Shown piece after piece: positions 1-9,654 of a stretch of 46,461 bases of DNA (positions are counted from its first letter, which is position 1; every line of letters begins with the position of its first letter). The notes under the pieces are model-generated. The model was not told where the DNA came from and made no database searches. It was given only the letters and a program-made list of their open reading frames with translations. The position numbers were made by a program, and so were the translations under genes. The stretch is taken from NCBI RefSeq assembly GCF_002256285.1, contig NZ_NKJE01000023.1:1-46461 (forward strand), written 5' to 3'. This DNA comes from Flavobacterium sp. BFFFF1. GTDB lineage: Bacteria > Bacteroidota > Bacteroidia > Flavobacteriales > Flavobacteriaceae.

Positions 1-2759
1 TCCTTGTAGGCTGTGGCGTACCCAATAATTCAGACTGCAATGATGCACAATTACAGTACCTCGATGCAGATGCAGACGGATTTGGAGCAAATACCCTCGT
101 CGGATGTGGTGTAGCAAACAATGGTGACTGCAACGACGGCCAATTTCAATACCTGGATTCAGATGGCGATGGGTTTGGTTCTGTTACACTTGTAGGCTGT
201 GGCGTACCCAATAGTTCAGACTGCAATGACAACCAGCTCCAATATCTTGACGCCGATGGCGATGGATTCGGAAGGAATACATATGTAGCCTGCGGCGTTA
301 TAAACAACTCAGATTGCAATGACGACCAAATTCAATACCTCGATTCCGATGGTGACGGCTTTGCATCGACCATCCAGGTGGCATGCGGACTCGCAAATAA
401 CCTGGATTGCAATGACACCCAACTCCAATACCTTGACGCCGATGGCGATGGATTCGGAAGGAATAGTTATGTTGCCTGTGGCGTTATAAACAATTCAGAT
501 TGCAATGACGACCAAATTCAATATTCCGATTCAGATGGAGACGGTTTTGGTTCGGATATTCAGGTGGCTTGTGGTCTCGCAAACAGTAACGATTGTGACG
601 ACAATCAATTGCAGTACCTCGATGCTGACGGCGATACTTTTGGAAGAAATACGCTGGTTGCCTGCGGTGTTACAAACAATACTGATTGTAATGACGATCA
701 AATCCAATACCTTGATTTCGACGGCGATTCATTTGGCTCGAACACGCAGGTTGCCTGTGGCGTTACGAATAACATCGACTGCAATGACAACCAGTTACAA
801 TACCTCGATGCCGATGCCGATGGCTTTGGATCTAATACGACGGTGGCTTGCGGCGTAGCAAATAACATCGATTGCAACGACGACCAACTACGCTATGCCG
901 ATACCGATGGAGACGGATTTGGGTCTATGCTGAAAGTTTCCTGCAACGGTGTCCTCAGCAATACGGACTGCAACGATGGTGACGTTTTGGTTTGGCAAAG
1001 CAATGCGCTATATATCGATGAAGATCAGGATGGTTACGACGGCGGCACAGAAATCGTGTGTTATGGAGCGGCAGTGCCTGCACCTTATATGGAAACAACA
1101 AACGGATTTGACTGCAATGACAATAACAACACGGTTCATCCTGGTGTGTTTGAAATATTGGACAATGGCATCGATGACGACTGCAACGGAATGACTGATG
1201 CAGTTCCTTATTGTACCGTACCAACTACATGGAACGGTACCGTTTGGAGCAACAACTATCCCGTAGCAGATCAGCCGGCAATAATTGCGGGTAATTTCAC
1301 GGCGATTTCAGACCTTCAGGCATGTTCATTAACCGTTACCAATAACGCACAGGTGGTTGTATTGGGAGGAAATGACTTTAAAATAACAGGGGCAGTCGTG
1401 GTAGATCCCGGGTCAACACTAACTTTCGAAAGCAACGCGAACCTGGTGCAGGTTGATCAAAGCACCAATTCTGGAAATATTAAGGTGAAAAGAGCGACTA
1501 CGATGCGACGTCTTGACTACACTTACTGGGCTTCACCGGTGAATAACCAAATGCTACTCTCCTTTTCTCCTCAGACAATCGCAAATCGGTTTATGACAAT
1601 CGATGAAACCAGTAACGCTTTTGTTCAGCAAAATGCCGCAACAACTTCGTTTGCACCAGCGGTGGGATATGCCATCCGTGCGCCAAATAATTTCACCACG
1701 ACCCCTTCCACGTTTACAGGAATATTTACAGGTGTTCCGCGCAATGGCGACTATTCTATTTTAGCATCCATGAACAACCAGGGTTACAATTTAATCGGAA
1801 ATCCCTACCCTTCAACCGTTGACGGCAATCTTTTCCTTGCTGAGAATCCCGGGACTATGTATTTCTGGACTCACAACAACCAGGCGGCGGGATCAGGGGA
1901 GAATTATTCCACATATACAACCATTGGCGGAACCGCATCGGCGTCCGGCAGCGTGGAGCCGAATGGCAGTATTCAGGTAGGCCAGGGATTTGTGTTTCGG
2001 CCTGATGCCGCTGGGATGGCAAATTTCACGAATGCGATGCGAATAGGAAATAACCAAAACCAGTTCTTCAGAACGGCCCAAACCGAAAAACACCGAATCT
2101 GGCTAAATCTTGCTGAAGGTGAGTCACCTGCCAATCAAATGCTTGTGGCCTATGCAACCAACGCAACTATAGGTGAAGATGCCGCTATGGACGGAAGGAT
2201 GATGCCCACCAACAGCAGTTCCATCTCAAGCCTTATCAACAATGGGGAATTTGTAATACAGGCCCGTCCTGTTCCATTTGAAATTATCGATGAAGTACCG
2301 TTATCGTTTAATGCAGCGACCAATGGAACTTACACGATTTCGATTGACCATACCGACGGATTATTCAGCGGTGACCAGCACATTTTCCTGAGAGATAACT
2401 TGTCTGGCGCGGTTCACGACCTTAAAAATTCGGCGTATAGTTTTGCTTCTGTGTCCGGGTCTTTTGCAGCACGTTTTTCGATCATTTACCAAAATGCGCC
2501 GCTCGAAATCCAAAACCCTTCAATTAACGAATATCGTATTGTTGCGTTTAAACGCGATGGCGTATTGCATATTGAATCCGGTTCTGCCACTATGGAGCGT
2601 ATTAAGGTTTTTGATGTTCGGGGAAGGCAACTTTTGGAAAAAGATACCGTCCGCTCCAACAATTTCGTTCTGAACGATTTACGCGCAGAGCAACAGGTAC
2701 TGATTGTACAGGTCACCGATGACCATGGTGTCACGGTTACTAAAAAAGTAGTGTTTTAA
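1..2759 (+). CDS. Repeat-rich T9SS surface protein with MopE-type metal-binding motifs (5' partial)
   Basis: The frame is open from base 3 to the stop at 2757-2759 (918 codons visible) and the true start lies before the window. The N-terminal third is a tandem array of 31-residue units built around DCNDxQ and a DADGDGFG loop (DxDxDG, calcium-binding type), with a Cys pair per unit. It ends in DCNDNNNTVHPG and a following IDDDCNG, which match the putative metal-binding motif family PF11617 (MopE). A middle region carries a YTYWASPV segment common in flavobacterial surface proteins. The last ~75 residues (FDVRGRQLLEKD through KKVVF) are a type A T9SS sorting domain. Inference: a calcium- or metal-stiffened stalk protein exported by T9SS and fixed at the cell surface. 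Its ligand is unknown. Confidence 0.85.
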   Translation, partial: LVGCGVPNNSDCNDAQLQYLDADADGFGANTLVGCGVANNGDCNDGQFQYLDSDGDGFGSVTLVGCGVPNSSDCNDNQLQYLDADGDGFGRNTYVACGVINNSDCNDDQIQYLDSDGDGFASTIQVACGLANNLDCNDTQLQYLDADGDGFGRNSYVACGVINNSDCNDDQIQYSDSDGDGFGSDIQVACGLANSNDCDDNQLQYLDADGDTFGRNTLVACGVTNNTDCNDDQIQYLDFDGDSFGSNTQVACGVTNNIDCNDNQLQYLDADADGFGSNTTVACGVANNIDCNDDQLRYADTDGDGFGSMLKVSCNGVLSNTDCNDGDVLVWQSNALYIDEDQDGYDGGTEIVCYGAAVPAPYMETTNGFDCNDNNNTVHPGVFEILDNGIDDDCNGMTDAVPYCTVPTTWNGTVWSNNYPVADQPAIIAGNFTAISDLQACSLTVTNNAQVVVLGGNDFKITGAVVVDPGSTLTFESNANLVQVDQSTNSGNIKVKRATTMRRLDYTYWASPVNNQMLLSFSPQTIANRFMTIDETSNAFVQQNAATTSFAPAVGYAIRAPNNFTTTPSTFTGIFTGVPRNGDYSILASMNNQGYNLIGNPYPSTVDGNLFLAENPGTMYFWTHNNQAAGSGENYSTYTTIGGTASASGSVEPNGSIQVGQGFVFRPDAAGMANFTNAMRIGNNQNQFFRTAQTEKHRIWLNLAEGESPANQMLVAYATNATIGEDAAMDGRMMPTNSSSISSLINNGEFVIQARPVPFEIIDEVPLSFNAATNGTYTISIDHTDGLFSGDQHIFLRDNLSGAVHDLKNSAYSFASVSGSFAARFSIIYQNAPLEIQNPSINEYRIVAFKRDGVLHIESGSATMERIKVFDVRGRQLLEKDTVRSNNFVLNDLRAEQQVLIVQVTDDHGVTVTKKVVF
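33..965 (+). repeat. Tandem 93-bp coding repeats with 186-bp higher-order period
   Basis: DCND codons recur at 33, 126, 219, 312, 405, 498, 591, 684, 777, 870 and 966, so the unit is 93 bp (31 residues), with the last unit 96 bp. Odd units carry an NQLQYLDADGDGFGRN-like loop and even units a DQIQYLDSDGDGFGS-like loop, giving a two-unit period of 186 bp. The array continues upstream beyond the window. Confidence 0.95.
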
Positions 2760-2785
2760 AATCTTGAATAAATCTAAAATCGCTG

Positions 2786-2822
2786 AAAGCGCCTGCTGTT
2801 TAACAGTGGGCGTTTTTGGTTT
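2786..2822 (+). terminator. Intrinsic terminator of the repeat protein gene
   Basis: Stem 2790-2798 (CGCCTGCTG) pairs with 2804-2812 (CAGTGGGCG) using two G-U pairs, with loop TTTAA, an A-rich 5' flank and T-rich tail. It sits between convergent genes and may also serve the minus-strand helicase. Confidence 0.85.
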
Positions 2823-4361
2823 TTATTCGGCTTCGCGGAAAATCTTTTCACGGTATTTTTTACCAATGAGCAACAACAATTTTAGCTTGTAATCCTCAAC
2901 AAGCCACTCCCTGTAATTTTTGCTGCAATGGCTCAGGCAGTTGGAGTATTTACGAATCCGGTATTCAATATCTTCCTGCAATTCTTTACTAAGGTTTCTG
3001 GCTTCAGGCAGCGTCTCTGTATTGTCGACACACATCGCTGCATGTTGTTCCAGAGACTTGTCCAATACTGTTTTGGAACGTAAATTTTGCTTTATGGCTA
3101 ATTTATGTTCTTCTTCCACATCGAAATCAATGTCTGGCGTATTGCTGAATTTTGCCCTTAAACTTTCCGGCATCGTATACCTGAAATTCATTTCGATATC
3201 CGCATCGTCTCGCAGGTTTTCCAGATAAAACTCAGGCGCTTTAAAAATGTGTTGCCAATTCACAGGGTCACTCCACAGCCCAAATCTCGCCGCATTATTG
3301 CCTAAGTCAATGACGACAAACTCATCCTTGTTTTCCAGTTTTCGCGATCCACGGCCAATCATCTGAAAGTACAGCGTGAGCGACTTTGTAGCCCGATTGA
3401 GTATAATCGTCTCAACAGTAGGCTCATCAAAACCGGTGGTGAGGATGCCAACCGAAGTCAAAATCGCATCCGGAGTTTCGTTAAACCATTTCAAGATGTC
3501 CTTGCGTTCCTCGGCGCTGCTGGTATTGTCAAGATGCCTGATGCCAAAACCGGCATTGCGGAAGGTTTCATAAACGTACAACGACGTATGGATTCCGTTA
3601 TTAAATATCAGTGTCTTTTTTCCCAATGCCTGCTCCGTATAAGCATGAAGTAGCTTTTCCTGCATCACCATATTTGAATACAGTTCGTCAGAGGATTTTA
3701 CCGTATAATCACCGTTGATCCCCACTTTTAATGACGTCAGCCCGACATCGTAGGTATATGTTACGGCTTTGGCCAGGAAACCTTTTTCTATCAATGACGC
3801 AATAGTATCGCCTACGATCAGCTCGTCATAATTCTCGTTCATCGGGAGCCTGATATTCGAACTTAGCGGTGTTGCAGTCACACCCAGGATAAACGAATTT
3901 TTGAAGGAGCCCAGTAATTTACGGAACGAATTGTAATGCGCCTCATCAATAATAACCAAGCCCACATTGTCAATGTGCAGGATTTCGTCGTTAAGCCGGT
4001 TCTTCAGCGTTTCAACCATCGCCACGAAGCAGGAATAATCTTCCTGGTCCGGCAATTCCTTTATTTTGCTGTTGATGACTTTATTTTTTACACCAAAACC
4101 ACTGAGCATCTTTGACGTTTGACGACACAGCTCAATCCGGTGTGTTAAAACCACCACTTTTTTATCGTGCTTTTGAAGGTAACGGCGCACAATCTCCGAA
4201 AAAATTACCGTCTTACCGCCCCCTGTGGGCAATTGGTAAAGCAGATGATAATCAGGCGGCGTATTGTCCATACGCTCAAAAATAGTGTCAATGTCACCTT
4301 TTTGATAGGCATACAGCTCTTTCTTATCCAGAACTTCGAAGTCGGCGGGGTTTTGTTTCAT
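2823..4361 (-). CDS. DEAH-box superfamily 2 helicase (type III restriction Res-like/RadD-like)
   Basis: A 512-residue ATP-dependent nucleic acid helicase, presumably cytoplasmic. Walker A GGGKT is at residues 47-51, DEAH at 139-142, motif III TATP at 162-165 and motif VI QMIGRGSR at 333-340, so both RecA-like domains are complete. The C-terminal ~150 residues are not recognised. The protein is the size of stand-alone ResIII/RadD-like helicases involved in DNA repair, and no methylase or nuclease gene lies beside it, so a restriction role is unlikely. It is monocistronic and convergent with the T9SS gene. The precise substrate (DNA or RNA) cannot be told from sequence. Confidence 0.88.
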   Translation of the reverse strand: MKQNPADFEVLDKKELYAYQKGDIDTIFERMDNTPPDYHLLYQLPTGGGKTVIFSEIVRRYLQKHDKKVVVLTHRIELCRQTSKMLSGFGVKNKVINSKIKELPDQEDYSCFVAMVETLKNRLNDEILHIDNVGLVIIDEAHYNSFRKLLGSFKNSFILGVTATPLSSNIRLPMNENYDELIVGDTIASLIEKGFLAKAVTYTYDVGLTSLKVGINGDYTVKSSDELYSNMVMQEKLLHAYTEQALGKKTLIFNNGIHTSLYVYETFRNAGFGIRHLDNTSSAEERKDILKWFNETPDAILTSVGILTTGFDEPTVETIILNRATKSLTLYFQMIGRGSRKLENKDEFVVIDLGNNAARFGLWSDPVNWQHIFKAPEFYLENLRDDADIEMNFRYTMPESLRAKFSNTPDIDFDVEEEHKLAIKQNLRSKTVLDKSLEQHAAMCVDNTETLPEARNLSKELQEDIEYRIRKYSNCLSHCSKNYREWLVEDYKLKLLLLIGKKYREKIFREAE

Positions 4362-4393
4362 GTATTCCGTAGTGGGAAAAATTCCGGTTTTTG

Positions 4394-4401
4394 CAAAAGT
4401 A
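4394..4401 (-). promoter_or_regulatory. -7 box for the helicase gene
   Basis: On the minus strand this reads TACTTTTG, a perfect match to TAnnTTTG. A transcript would begin near 4387, about 26 nt before the ATG. The -33 element is only TTTA-like (about 19 bp upstream). Confidence 0.55.
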
Positions 4402-4500
4402 CACCTAAAAAGAAGTTAAACGGACTTTTATTTTCAATTTAACTTTTAGTACTGCTTTACAAATTTGATTTATTTTTATGACCGATAATACAAATCAATA

Positions 4501-5133
4501 ATGGTGGACTCCAATTTAATACCCTTACGTTTTGATCCAAAACTATTCGTTTGCCTTACGCTGGGTTTTATTGCAGCAACAGTCATCGGAACAGTTTCTC
4601 ACGAATGCGGCCATTATATCGCCTGCAGATTGATGGGATTTGATGCAGTGGTGCATTATGGGATGACCACACATCATGGGCCACGAATGCCACGAACCGC
4701 CCGACTTGTTTTTCTACTTGGTGGACCGTTGCAGACGATGCTCACAGGAAGTATAGGCGTTATTTTACTATACCTTTTCCGCAAAGATTTTTATCGCGCT
4801 GAAAAACTCAATTGGCGGCAATGGCTGATGGTATTTACAGCTTTATTCTGGCTAAGGCAATTCTCAAATAGCGTCATGTTGGTGATACGATATCTTGACA
4901 GTGGGGAATTCTCCAGTCGCGGAGACGAGTTCCGGCTGGCCGCTTATCTTGAATGGCCCAAATGGACGATTCTGTTTTCTACCGGAGCCATCGGTTGTTC
5001 AGTACTCTTATGGGTGATTTTAAGTTTCATACCACGTGATTATCGCCTGACTTTTATGATTTCCGGAATTGTCGGCGGGGTCACAGGATTTATCCTTTGG
5101 CTGGATATTTTTGGCAAAGTTATACTGCCTTAA
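4501..5133 (+). CDS. M50-like (site-2-protease type) membrane metallopeptidase
   Basis: A 210-residue integral membrane protein. The zinc motif HECGH (residues 34-38) sits inside the first hydrophobic segment (IGTVSHECGHYIACRLMG), which is the signature of M50/M50B intramembrane proteases. A GGPLQ segment near residue 80 and a conserved-looking RGDEFRLAAYL near residue 142 could supply a further metal ligand, but this is inference. Four to five hydrophobic stretches are visible. It stands alone between the helicase (divergent) and a DUF6155 gene (convergent, 39 bp gap). No PDZ domain is present and no substrate can be guessed from the context. Confidence 0.65.
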   Translation: MVDSNLIPLRFDPKLFVCLTLGFIAATVIGTVSHECGHYIACRLMGFDAVVHYGMTTHHGPRMPRTARLVFLLGGPLQTMLTGSIGVILLYLFRKDFYRAEKLNWRQWLMVFTALFWLRQFSNSVMLVIRYLDSGEFSSRGDEFRLAAYLEWPKWTILFSTGAIGCSVLLWVILSFIPRDYRLTFMISGIVGGVTGFILWLDIFGKVILP

Positions 5134-5172
5134 TCCAATTCGCATTATAAACAACCGTTCAAAAACCAAAAA

Positions 5173-5697
5173 TTAATCCTCCAGAAACCCAATCGTCTCC
5201 CCCAGCCTTTCGAACTCGTATTGGTTTTCCCAGTATTGGCGTTTAGCTTCCTCTGCGATGGCAAGGACCCGGACCCGATAATCGGCTGCCAGGCCATTTG
5301 CAATAATATAGTTTACCGCCTGCTCATAAGCCGTTTGTATGCTTTTGTAGAATGAAGCATATTTCATTTCGCGTTTCGCCGAAAATCTCTGGGCGGTTTC
5401 GATGGTAAACAGCATCAGGTCGGCAAGTGCAATAGGATCAACGCCAAGTGTGATAAAGTGTTTGATGTATTTTTGGGCGACAGAGCGGCGCAATTTGGGC
5501 CTTTTCGATTTTACAGGAAAATATTCGTTCGCAATCTTAGCCCTTGCAACGCCGATCAATTTTTCTTCTTTCGGGTTAAAGACAAAATCGTAGTACGTTT
5601 TTACCTCGCTGAATTTCTCGTACAACGTTGTAAACTGTTCTTCCAGCTGCTCTTTCGTAAGTCCCGCAAGGTATTTCTTTAGGTCGCGTTTGCTCAT
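5173..5697 (-). CDS. DUF6155-like protein of unknown function
   Basis: A 174-residue soluble protein with no signal peptide or membrane segment. It starts MSKRDLKKYLAGLTKEQLEE and contains KTYYDFVFNPKEEKL and SVAQKYIKHFITLGVDP, which I remember as the pattern of the DUF6155 family in Bacteroidota. It is predicted to be mostly helical. No catalytic motif is visible. The gene is transcribed divergently from the DUF3817 gene. The family assignment is from memory and moderately sure; the function is unknown. Confidence 0.65.
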   Translation of the reverse strand: MSKRDLKKYLAGLTKEQLEEQFTTLYEKFSEVKTYYDFVFNPKEEKLIGVARAKIANEYFPVKSKRPKLRRSVAQKYIKHFITLGVDPIALADLMLFTIETAQRFSAKREMKYASFYKSIQTAYEQAVNYIIANGLAADYRVRVLAIAEEAKRQYWENQYEFERLGETIGFLED

Positions 5698-5751
5698 GTC
5701 TATAATTTGAAACTAATGTGTATTTGTCTTAAATGATGTAAGTATAATACT

Positions 5752-5759
5752 TAATTTTG
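5752..5759 (+). promoter_or_regulatory. -7 box for the DUF3817-ybdG operon
   Basis: TAATTTTG, a perfect TAnnTTTG box 38 bp before the ATG at 5797. A TTTG at 5723-5726 is 25 bp upstream, longer than the usual 19-21 bp spacer. Confidence 0.5.
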
Positions 5760-5796
5760 TATCATCATTTTCCGGCCATACTAAATATACAAATTA

Positions 5797-6072
5797 ATGT
5801 TGAAACTATTTAAAGTCATTGCAATCCTGGAAGGGATTTCCTATCTCGCCCTGTTTTCGAACATGCTGTTCATAAAGCACAACAACCCGGAGTTATACCA
5901 TCAGCTTTTATATCCGATCGGAATGACACATGGTGTTTTGTTTGTCGCTTATGTGATCCTTGCCATCATACTGAAGATTGAGCTAAGTTGGCCAACAAAG
6001 AAATTTGTCATCATAGGAGTCGCTTCAATATTGCCTTTTGGAACATTTTACGTAGAAAAAAAATACCTTTAG
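5797..6072 (+). CDS. DUF3817 small membrane protein
   Basis: A 91-residue inner-membrane protein with three hydrophobic segments. The N-terminus (FKVIAILEGISYLALF) and the central PIGMTHGVLFVAYV are typical of DUF3817 (PF12823), a family of three-helix membrane proteins whose function is unknown. Its stop is only 3 bp before the next ATG, so it is surely co-transcribed and probably translationally coupled with the mechanosensitive channel gene. Length is normal for the family. Confidence 0.85.
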   Translation: MLKLFKVIAILEGISYLALFSNMLFIKHNNPELYHQLLYPIGMTHGVLFVAYVILAIILKIELSWPTKKFVIIGVASILPFGTFYVEKKYL

Positions 6073-6075
6073 GCC

Positions 6076-7326
6076 ATGCATAAAGTCATGGAAATTATTT
6101 TCGGCTGGTCCTACAAATTGCTAAAATCCTGGCATGTCAATGAAACGTTGGCATCCTATTTTAGCCTTTTATTCGACTTGGTGCTGCTCTATTTCCTGGC
6201 CTATGGAATTTATGTAGCGTTTCGATTTGTGCTGGTCAGGGCAATGATCATGCTGGCACGCAGGACAAGAACGCGTTTTGACGATTTGCTGGTTTCCAAT
6301 AAAACCGCCAAATACATCGCTTATTTGATTCCGCTCCTGTTCGTTTACAAATCAGTACCTATCATTTTCCGAAATTTCGATTATTGGGAACCGATTTTTG
6401 GAAAACTGACCAAAATGTATATCGTCTTGCTGGTGCTATGGATTATCCGAAGCATCTTTAATGCGCTTCGCGATTACCTCAAACAGATTCCGCGCTACAG
6501 CGACAAACCGATTGACAGCTACATTCAGGTCATCATGATCGTCTTGTGGACATTTGGCATCACCGCGATATTCCTTTCCCTTTTTAATATTTCTTTCAAG
6601 GCTTTATTGGGAACATTTGGCGCCATTTCGGCAATTGTGCTGTTGATTTTTCGCGATACACTCCTTGGTTTTGTGGCGAGCATCCAGGTTTCCGTGAACG
6701 ATATGGTCCGCATCGGGGATTGGATCACAATGGATAAATTCGGTGCGGATGGCGATGTGATCGAAATCAATCTTGCGACCGTCAAGGTACGTAACTTTGA
6801 TAATACCACTACTACTATTCCGACCTACAGCCTGATTTCAGATTCTTTCCGCAACTGGCGCGGTATGCTTAGTTCTGACGGTCGGAGGATTAAGAGGCAT
6901 ATTTTGATTAAAGCCTCGAGCATTCGTTTCCTGAAAGACAACGAATTGGAAGACCTGAAAAAAATTCATTTGGTCTCGGCTTACATCGACCAGCGCCAGA
7001 CAGACATCAACAAATTCAACAAGACCCGCAATATCGACAAATCTATTTTGATCAATGGCAGGAACATGACCAATTTTGGTTTGTTCCGGAAATACATCAC
7101 GCAATACCTGCAAAACTATCCCGGCCTCAACCGCGACATGATTTTGCTTTGCCGCCAGCTTCAACCTACTCCGCACGGTATTCCGCTTGAAATTTATACA
7201 TTTTCAAGTGACAAGCGATTTGAAAATTACGAGTATATTATGGCGGACATTTTCGACCATATTTTCGCATCTGTCGGCTATTTTGGACTCGTCATTTATG
7301 AAATGTATTCCGGCGATGTCGAGTAG
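6076..7326 (+). CDS. ybdG: Mechanosensitive channel of the MscS superfamily, YbdG type
   Basis: A 416-residue inner-membrane channel, the same size as E. coli YbdG (miniconductance mechanosensitive channel). Five hydrophobic segments occupy residues ~20-200; the pore-lining helix and beta domain follow, with IGDWITMDKFGADGDVIEI and TTTTIPTYSLISDSFRNWRG, both hallmarks of the YbdG branch. The C-terminal cytoplasmic domain is complete. The likely role is release of solutes under hypo-osmotic shock. It follows the DUF3817 gene at 3 bp. The symbol is by similarity of motif and length, not by a search. Confidence 0.88.
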   Translation: MHKVMEIIFGWSYKLLKSWHVNETLASYFSLLFDLVLLYFLAYGIYVAFRFVLVRAMIMLARRTRTRFDDLLVSNKTAKYIAYLIPLLFVYKSVPIIFRNFDYWEPIFGKLTKMYIVLLVLWIIRSIFNALRDYLKQIPRYSDKPIDSYIQVIMIVLWTFGITAIFLSLFNISFKALLGTFGAISAIVLLIFRDTLLGFVASIQVSVNDMVRIGDWITMDKFGADGDVIEINLATVKVRNFDNTTTTIPTYSLISDSFRNWRGMLSSDGRRIKRHILIKASSIRFLKDNELEDLKKIHLVSAYIDQRQTDINKFNKTRNIDKSILINGRNMTNFGLFRKYITQYLQNYPGLNRDMILLCRQLQPTPHGIPLEIYTFSSDKRFENYEYIMADIFDHIFASVGYFGLVIYEMYSGDVE

Positions 7327-7453
7327 TTTCGGATTTTTAAACAACAGAATCAACTAATTACATGTTTTTTAATCCTCAGGATAATAATCTACGTAATTAC
7401 TTACAGTTCAAACATTTTGGCGGACTAATTTTTAACGTTTTACATTTATTTGA

Positions 7454-7461
7454 TACATTTG
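7454..7461 (+). promoter_or_regulatory. -7 box for the secreted metalloprotease
   Basis: TACATTTG matches TAnnTTTG exactly. The expected start near 7468 leaves a leader of only about 11 nt before the ATG at 7479. Confidence 0.6.
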
Positions 7462-7478
7462 GAAACTAAACAAACGCT

Positions 7479-9641
7479 ATGAAAAAAATAATACTATTCT
7501 TTTTACTCAGCTTCACTGCTTTTGCCCAAACCGGAAAGGTCGCCGGGAAAATCGCGGAATTGAATCGGGCAAATACGGTTTTTAGAACTTATTCCCCATT
7601 TACCGTAAATGCGTCACCGTCGTTTTCAGGTTATAAAAATACGGTCGACAACGCCACGATTGCCACCATCAATGCCGACGTTGTCAATGAAATTGTTTCT
7701 CGTAAGGCTGATTATCTTGAACTTGAAATCCCTTACAATAACACTGTAATTTCAGTTGTGCTTTACAAAGTTGAAATCCAGGCTGAAGGCTTTGAAGTCA
7801 ATACAGACAAGGAAAGACATCTTTCATTGGCATCAGGTGTCCACTATCGCGGCATTATTAAAGGAGATAACAGTTCACTGGTGTCGTTTAACTTTTTTCA
7901 CAATCAGATGAACGGGATCATCTCCGGACATCAATACCGGAATATTGTAATTGCTAAACTGGAAATCAAAGACAACCTTACCAATTACATTATTTATTCT
8001 GACGCAAAGCTCAAAATTGACAATTCTTTCAAATGTGAAGCAAAGGAAATCGCTGAAAACACACCGCAAATTTCAGAAACCAATAGGTCCACTGCCTCAT
8101 TGCGCTGTGTCACTGTCTACTTCGAGATCGATTACGATATGTTTGTGGCAAATGGCAGTGATGTAACACAAACCAACATCTGGATGGCTTCTACATTCAA
8201 TAATGTACAGACCTTGTACAGCAATGACGGAATTAATGTTGCCATCAAATCGATATATATTTGGACTTCACCCGACCCTTATACCGGAGATTTCTCCTGG
8301 CAATTTCTTGAGCAGTTTCACGCCCAGCGACCCGTTTTTAACGGAGATGTGGGACAATTGGTTGGGATTGACAGCGGCCTTGGTGGCGTTGCTGCAGTTG
8401 TTGACGGACTTTGTTCTGACAATAATTATAGTTACTCCGATGTATTTTTTGAAGTGAATACGGTCCCTGTTTTTTCCTGGACCGTGGAAGTGATTACGCA
8501 TGAGTTGGGCCATTTACTCGGCTCACCCCATACACACGGCTGCTATTGGAACGGTGATGGATCTGCGATTGATGGTTGTGCTACCACTGCAAATCCAATC
8601 TATGCGGAAGGCAATTGTCCTATTGGCGATGTTCCCACAGCTGACACAGGTGGTACGATTATGAGTTATTGCCATTTACTTCAGGGCGTTGGGATTAATT
8701 TTGCAAACGGGTTTGGACCACAACCGGCTGCCCGTATTCTGCAAAATGTAGAATCTTCAACTTGTTTAAGCTCCGATTGTGTAAACACCTGCATTTCACA
8801 GGTGTACAATCTTACTATTACGGAGGTAACCCAAACAGGCGCAACTTTAAATTGGACAGATGCAGACACCACAAATTCCGCCTGGGAAGTTTCTGTTTCT
8901 ACTTATCCTTATGAGCCGACTACCTGGACGCCTGTGAGTACAAATCCATATACATTGGTTGGTTTATCACCCAATACCAATTACAATATTTGTGTACGCT
9001 CGGCGTGTCCGGTTAGCATGGAAGCCGTGCCAAAATGTTATTACTTTACGACAGGCGCCGACTTTTGTGCCGGACAGTCTTTTACCGATTCAGGTGGACT
9101 GGACAATAATTATGCTGATTATGAAGACTGGACGAGAACGGTAATGCCGTTAAATCCAAATGACAAAATAAAAGTTTCTTTCAACAGCGTTGCTATCGAA
9201 GATGGCTGGGATTTTCTTTACATTTTCGACGGACCTGATAGTCTTTCTCCAAATATTGCTACCATCACTGGATTTACAACCCCTGGGCCATATACATCAA
9301 CCCATGCAAGTGGTGCACTCACATTTCAGTTTGATGCGGATACAAATACTAACTTGGCGGGCTGGGACGCAAATTTCAGCTGCATGAACCTGGGTACAAA
9401 TCAGGCAGGAATTGTTGATTTCTCCTACTATCCAAATCCAACATCGAACCTGCTTAACATCAAGTCAAAAACCGAGATCACGGGAATTAAAGTTCTTAGC
9501 CTCGATGGAAAACTGTTGGAAGAATTTAACAAAAAACAGTTCGATGCAGTAGTAGATCTCTCCGCTTTCGCAACGGGAACATACATATGCATGCTGCAAT
9601 TTGAAAAAACAACCTCTTCTTTCAAAGTGGTTAAAAAATAA
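7479..9641 (+). CDS. Secreted M12B-like zinc metalloprotease with FN3, CUB and T9SS domains
   Basis: A 720-residue precursor. A signal peptide (MKKIILFFLLSFTAFAQ) is followed by a ~210-residue propeptide-like region and a reprolysin-type catalytic domain with HELGHLLGSPH (HExxHxxGxxH) near residue 343 and a Met-turn GGTIMSYC near residue 394. A fibronectin III-like module (residues ~445-530) and a CUB-like module (ca. 535-640, with EDGWDFLYIFDGPD) come next. The final ~75 residues (FSYYPNPTSNLLNI to FKVVKK) are a type A T9SS sorting domain. It is predicted to be an extracellular or cell-surface protease that digests proteins. It is monocistronic with its own promoter and terminator. Confidence 0.92.
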   Translation: MKKIILFFLLSFTAFAQTGKVAGKIAELNRANTVFRTYSPFTVNASPSFSGYKNTVDNATIATINADVVNEIVSRKADYLELEIPYNNTVISVVLYKVEIQAEGFEVNTDKERHLSLASGVHYRGIIKGDNSSLVSFNFFHNQMNGIISGHQYRNIVIAKLEIKDNLTNYIIYSDAKLKIDNSFKCEAKEIAENTPQISETNRSTASLRCVTVYFEIDYDMFVANGSDVTQTNIWMASTFNNVQTLYSNDGINVAIKSIYIWTSPDPYTGDFSWQFLEQFHAQRPVFNGDVGQLVGIDSGLGGVAAVVDGLCSDNNYSYSDVFFEVNTVPVFSWTVEVITHELGHLLGSPHTHGCYWNGDGSAIDGCATTANPIYAEGNCPIGDVPTADTGGTIMSYCHLLQGVGINFANGFGPQPAARILQNVESSTCLSSDCVNTCISQVYNLTITEVTQTGATLNWTDADTTNSAWEVSVSTYPYEPTTWTPVSTNPYTLVGLSPNTNYNICVRSACPVSMEAVPKCYYFTTGADFCAGQSFTDSGGLDNNYADYEDWTRTVMPLNPNDKIKVSFNSVAIEDGWDFLYIFDGPDSLSPNIATITGFTTPGPYTSTHASGALTFQFDADTNTNLAGWDANFSCMNLGTNQAGIVDFSYYPNPTSNLLNIKSKTEITGIKVLSLDGKLLEEFNKKQFDAVVDLSAFATGTYICMLQFEKTTSSFKVVKK

Positions 9642-9654
9642 GAAAAAACACCGC

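Noticed and set aside
33..965. 93-bp tandem repeats as a CRISPR array
   Set aside because: Repeats are contiguous, in frame and encode a conserved metal-binding unit; there are no unique spacers.
2823..4361. Type III restriction system
   Set aside because: Only a helicase-like protein is present; no methyltransferase or nuclease domain in it or beside it.
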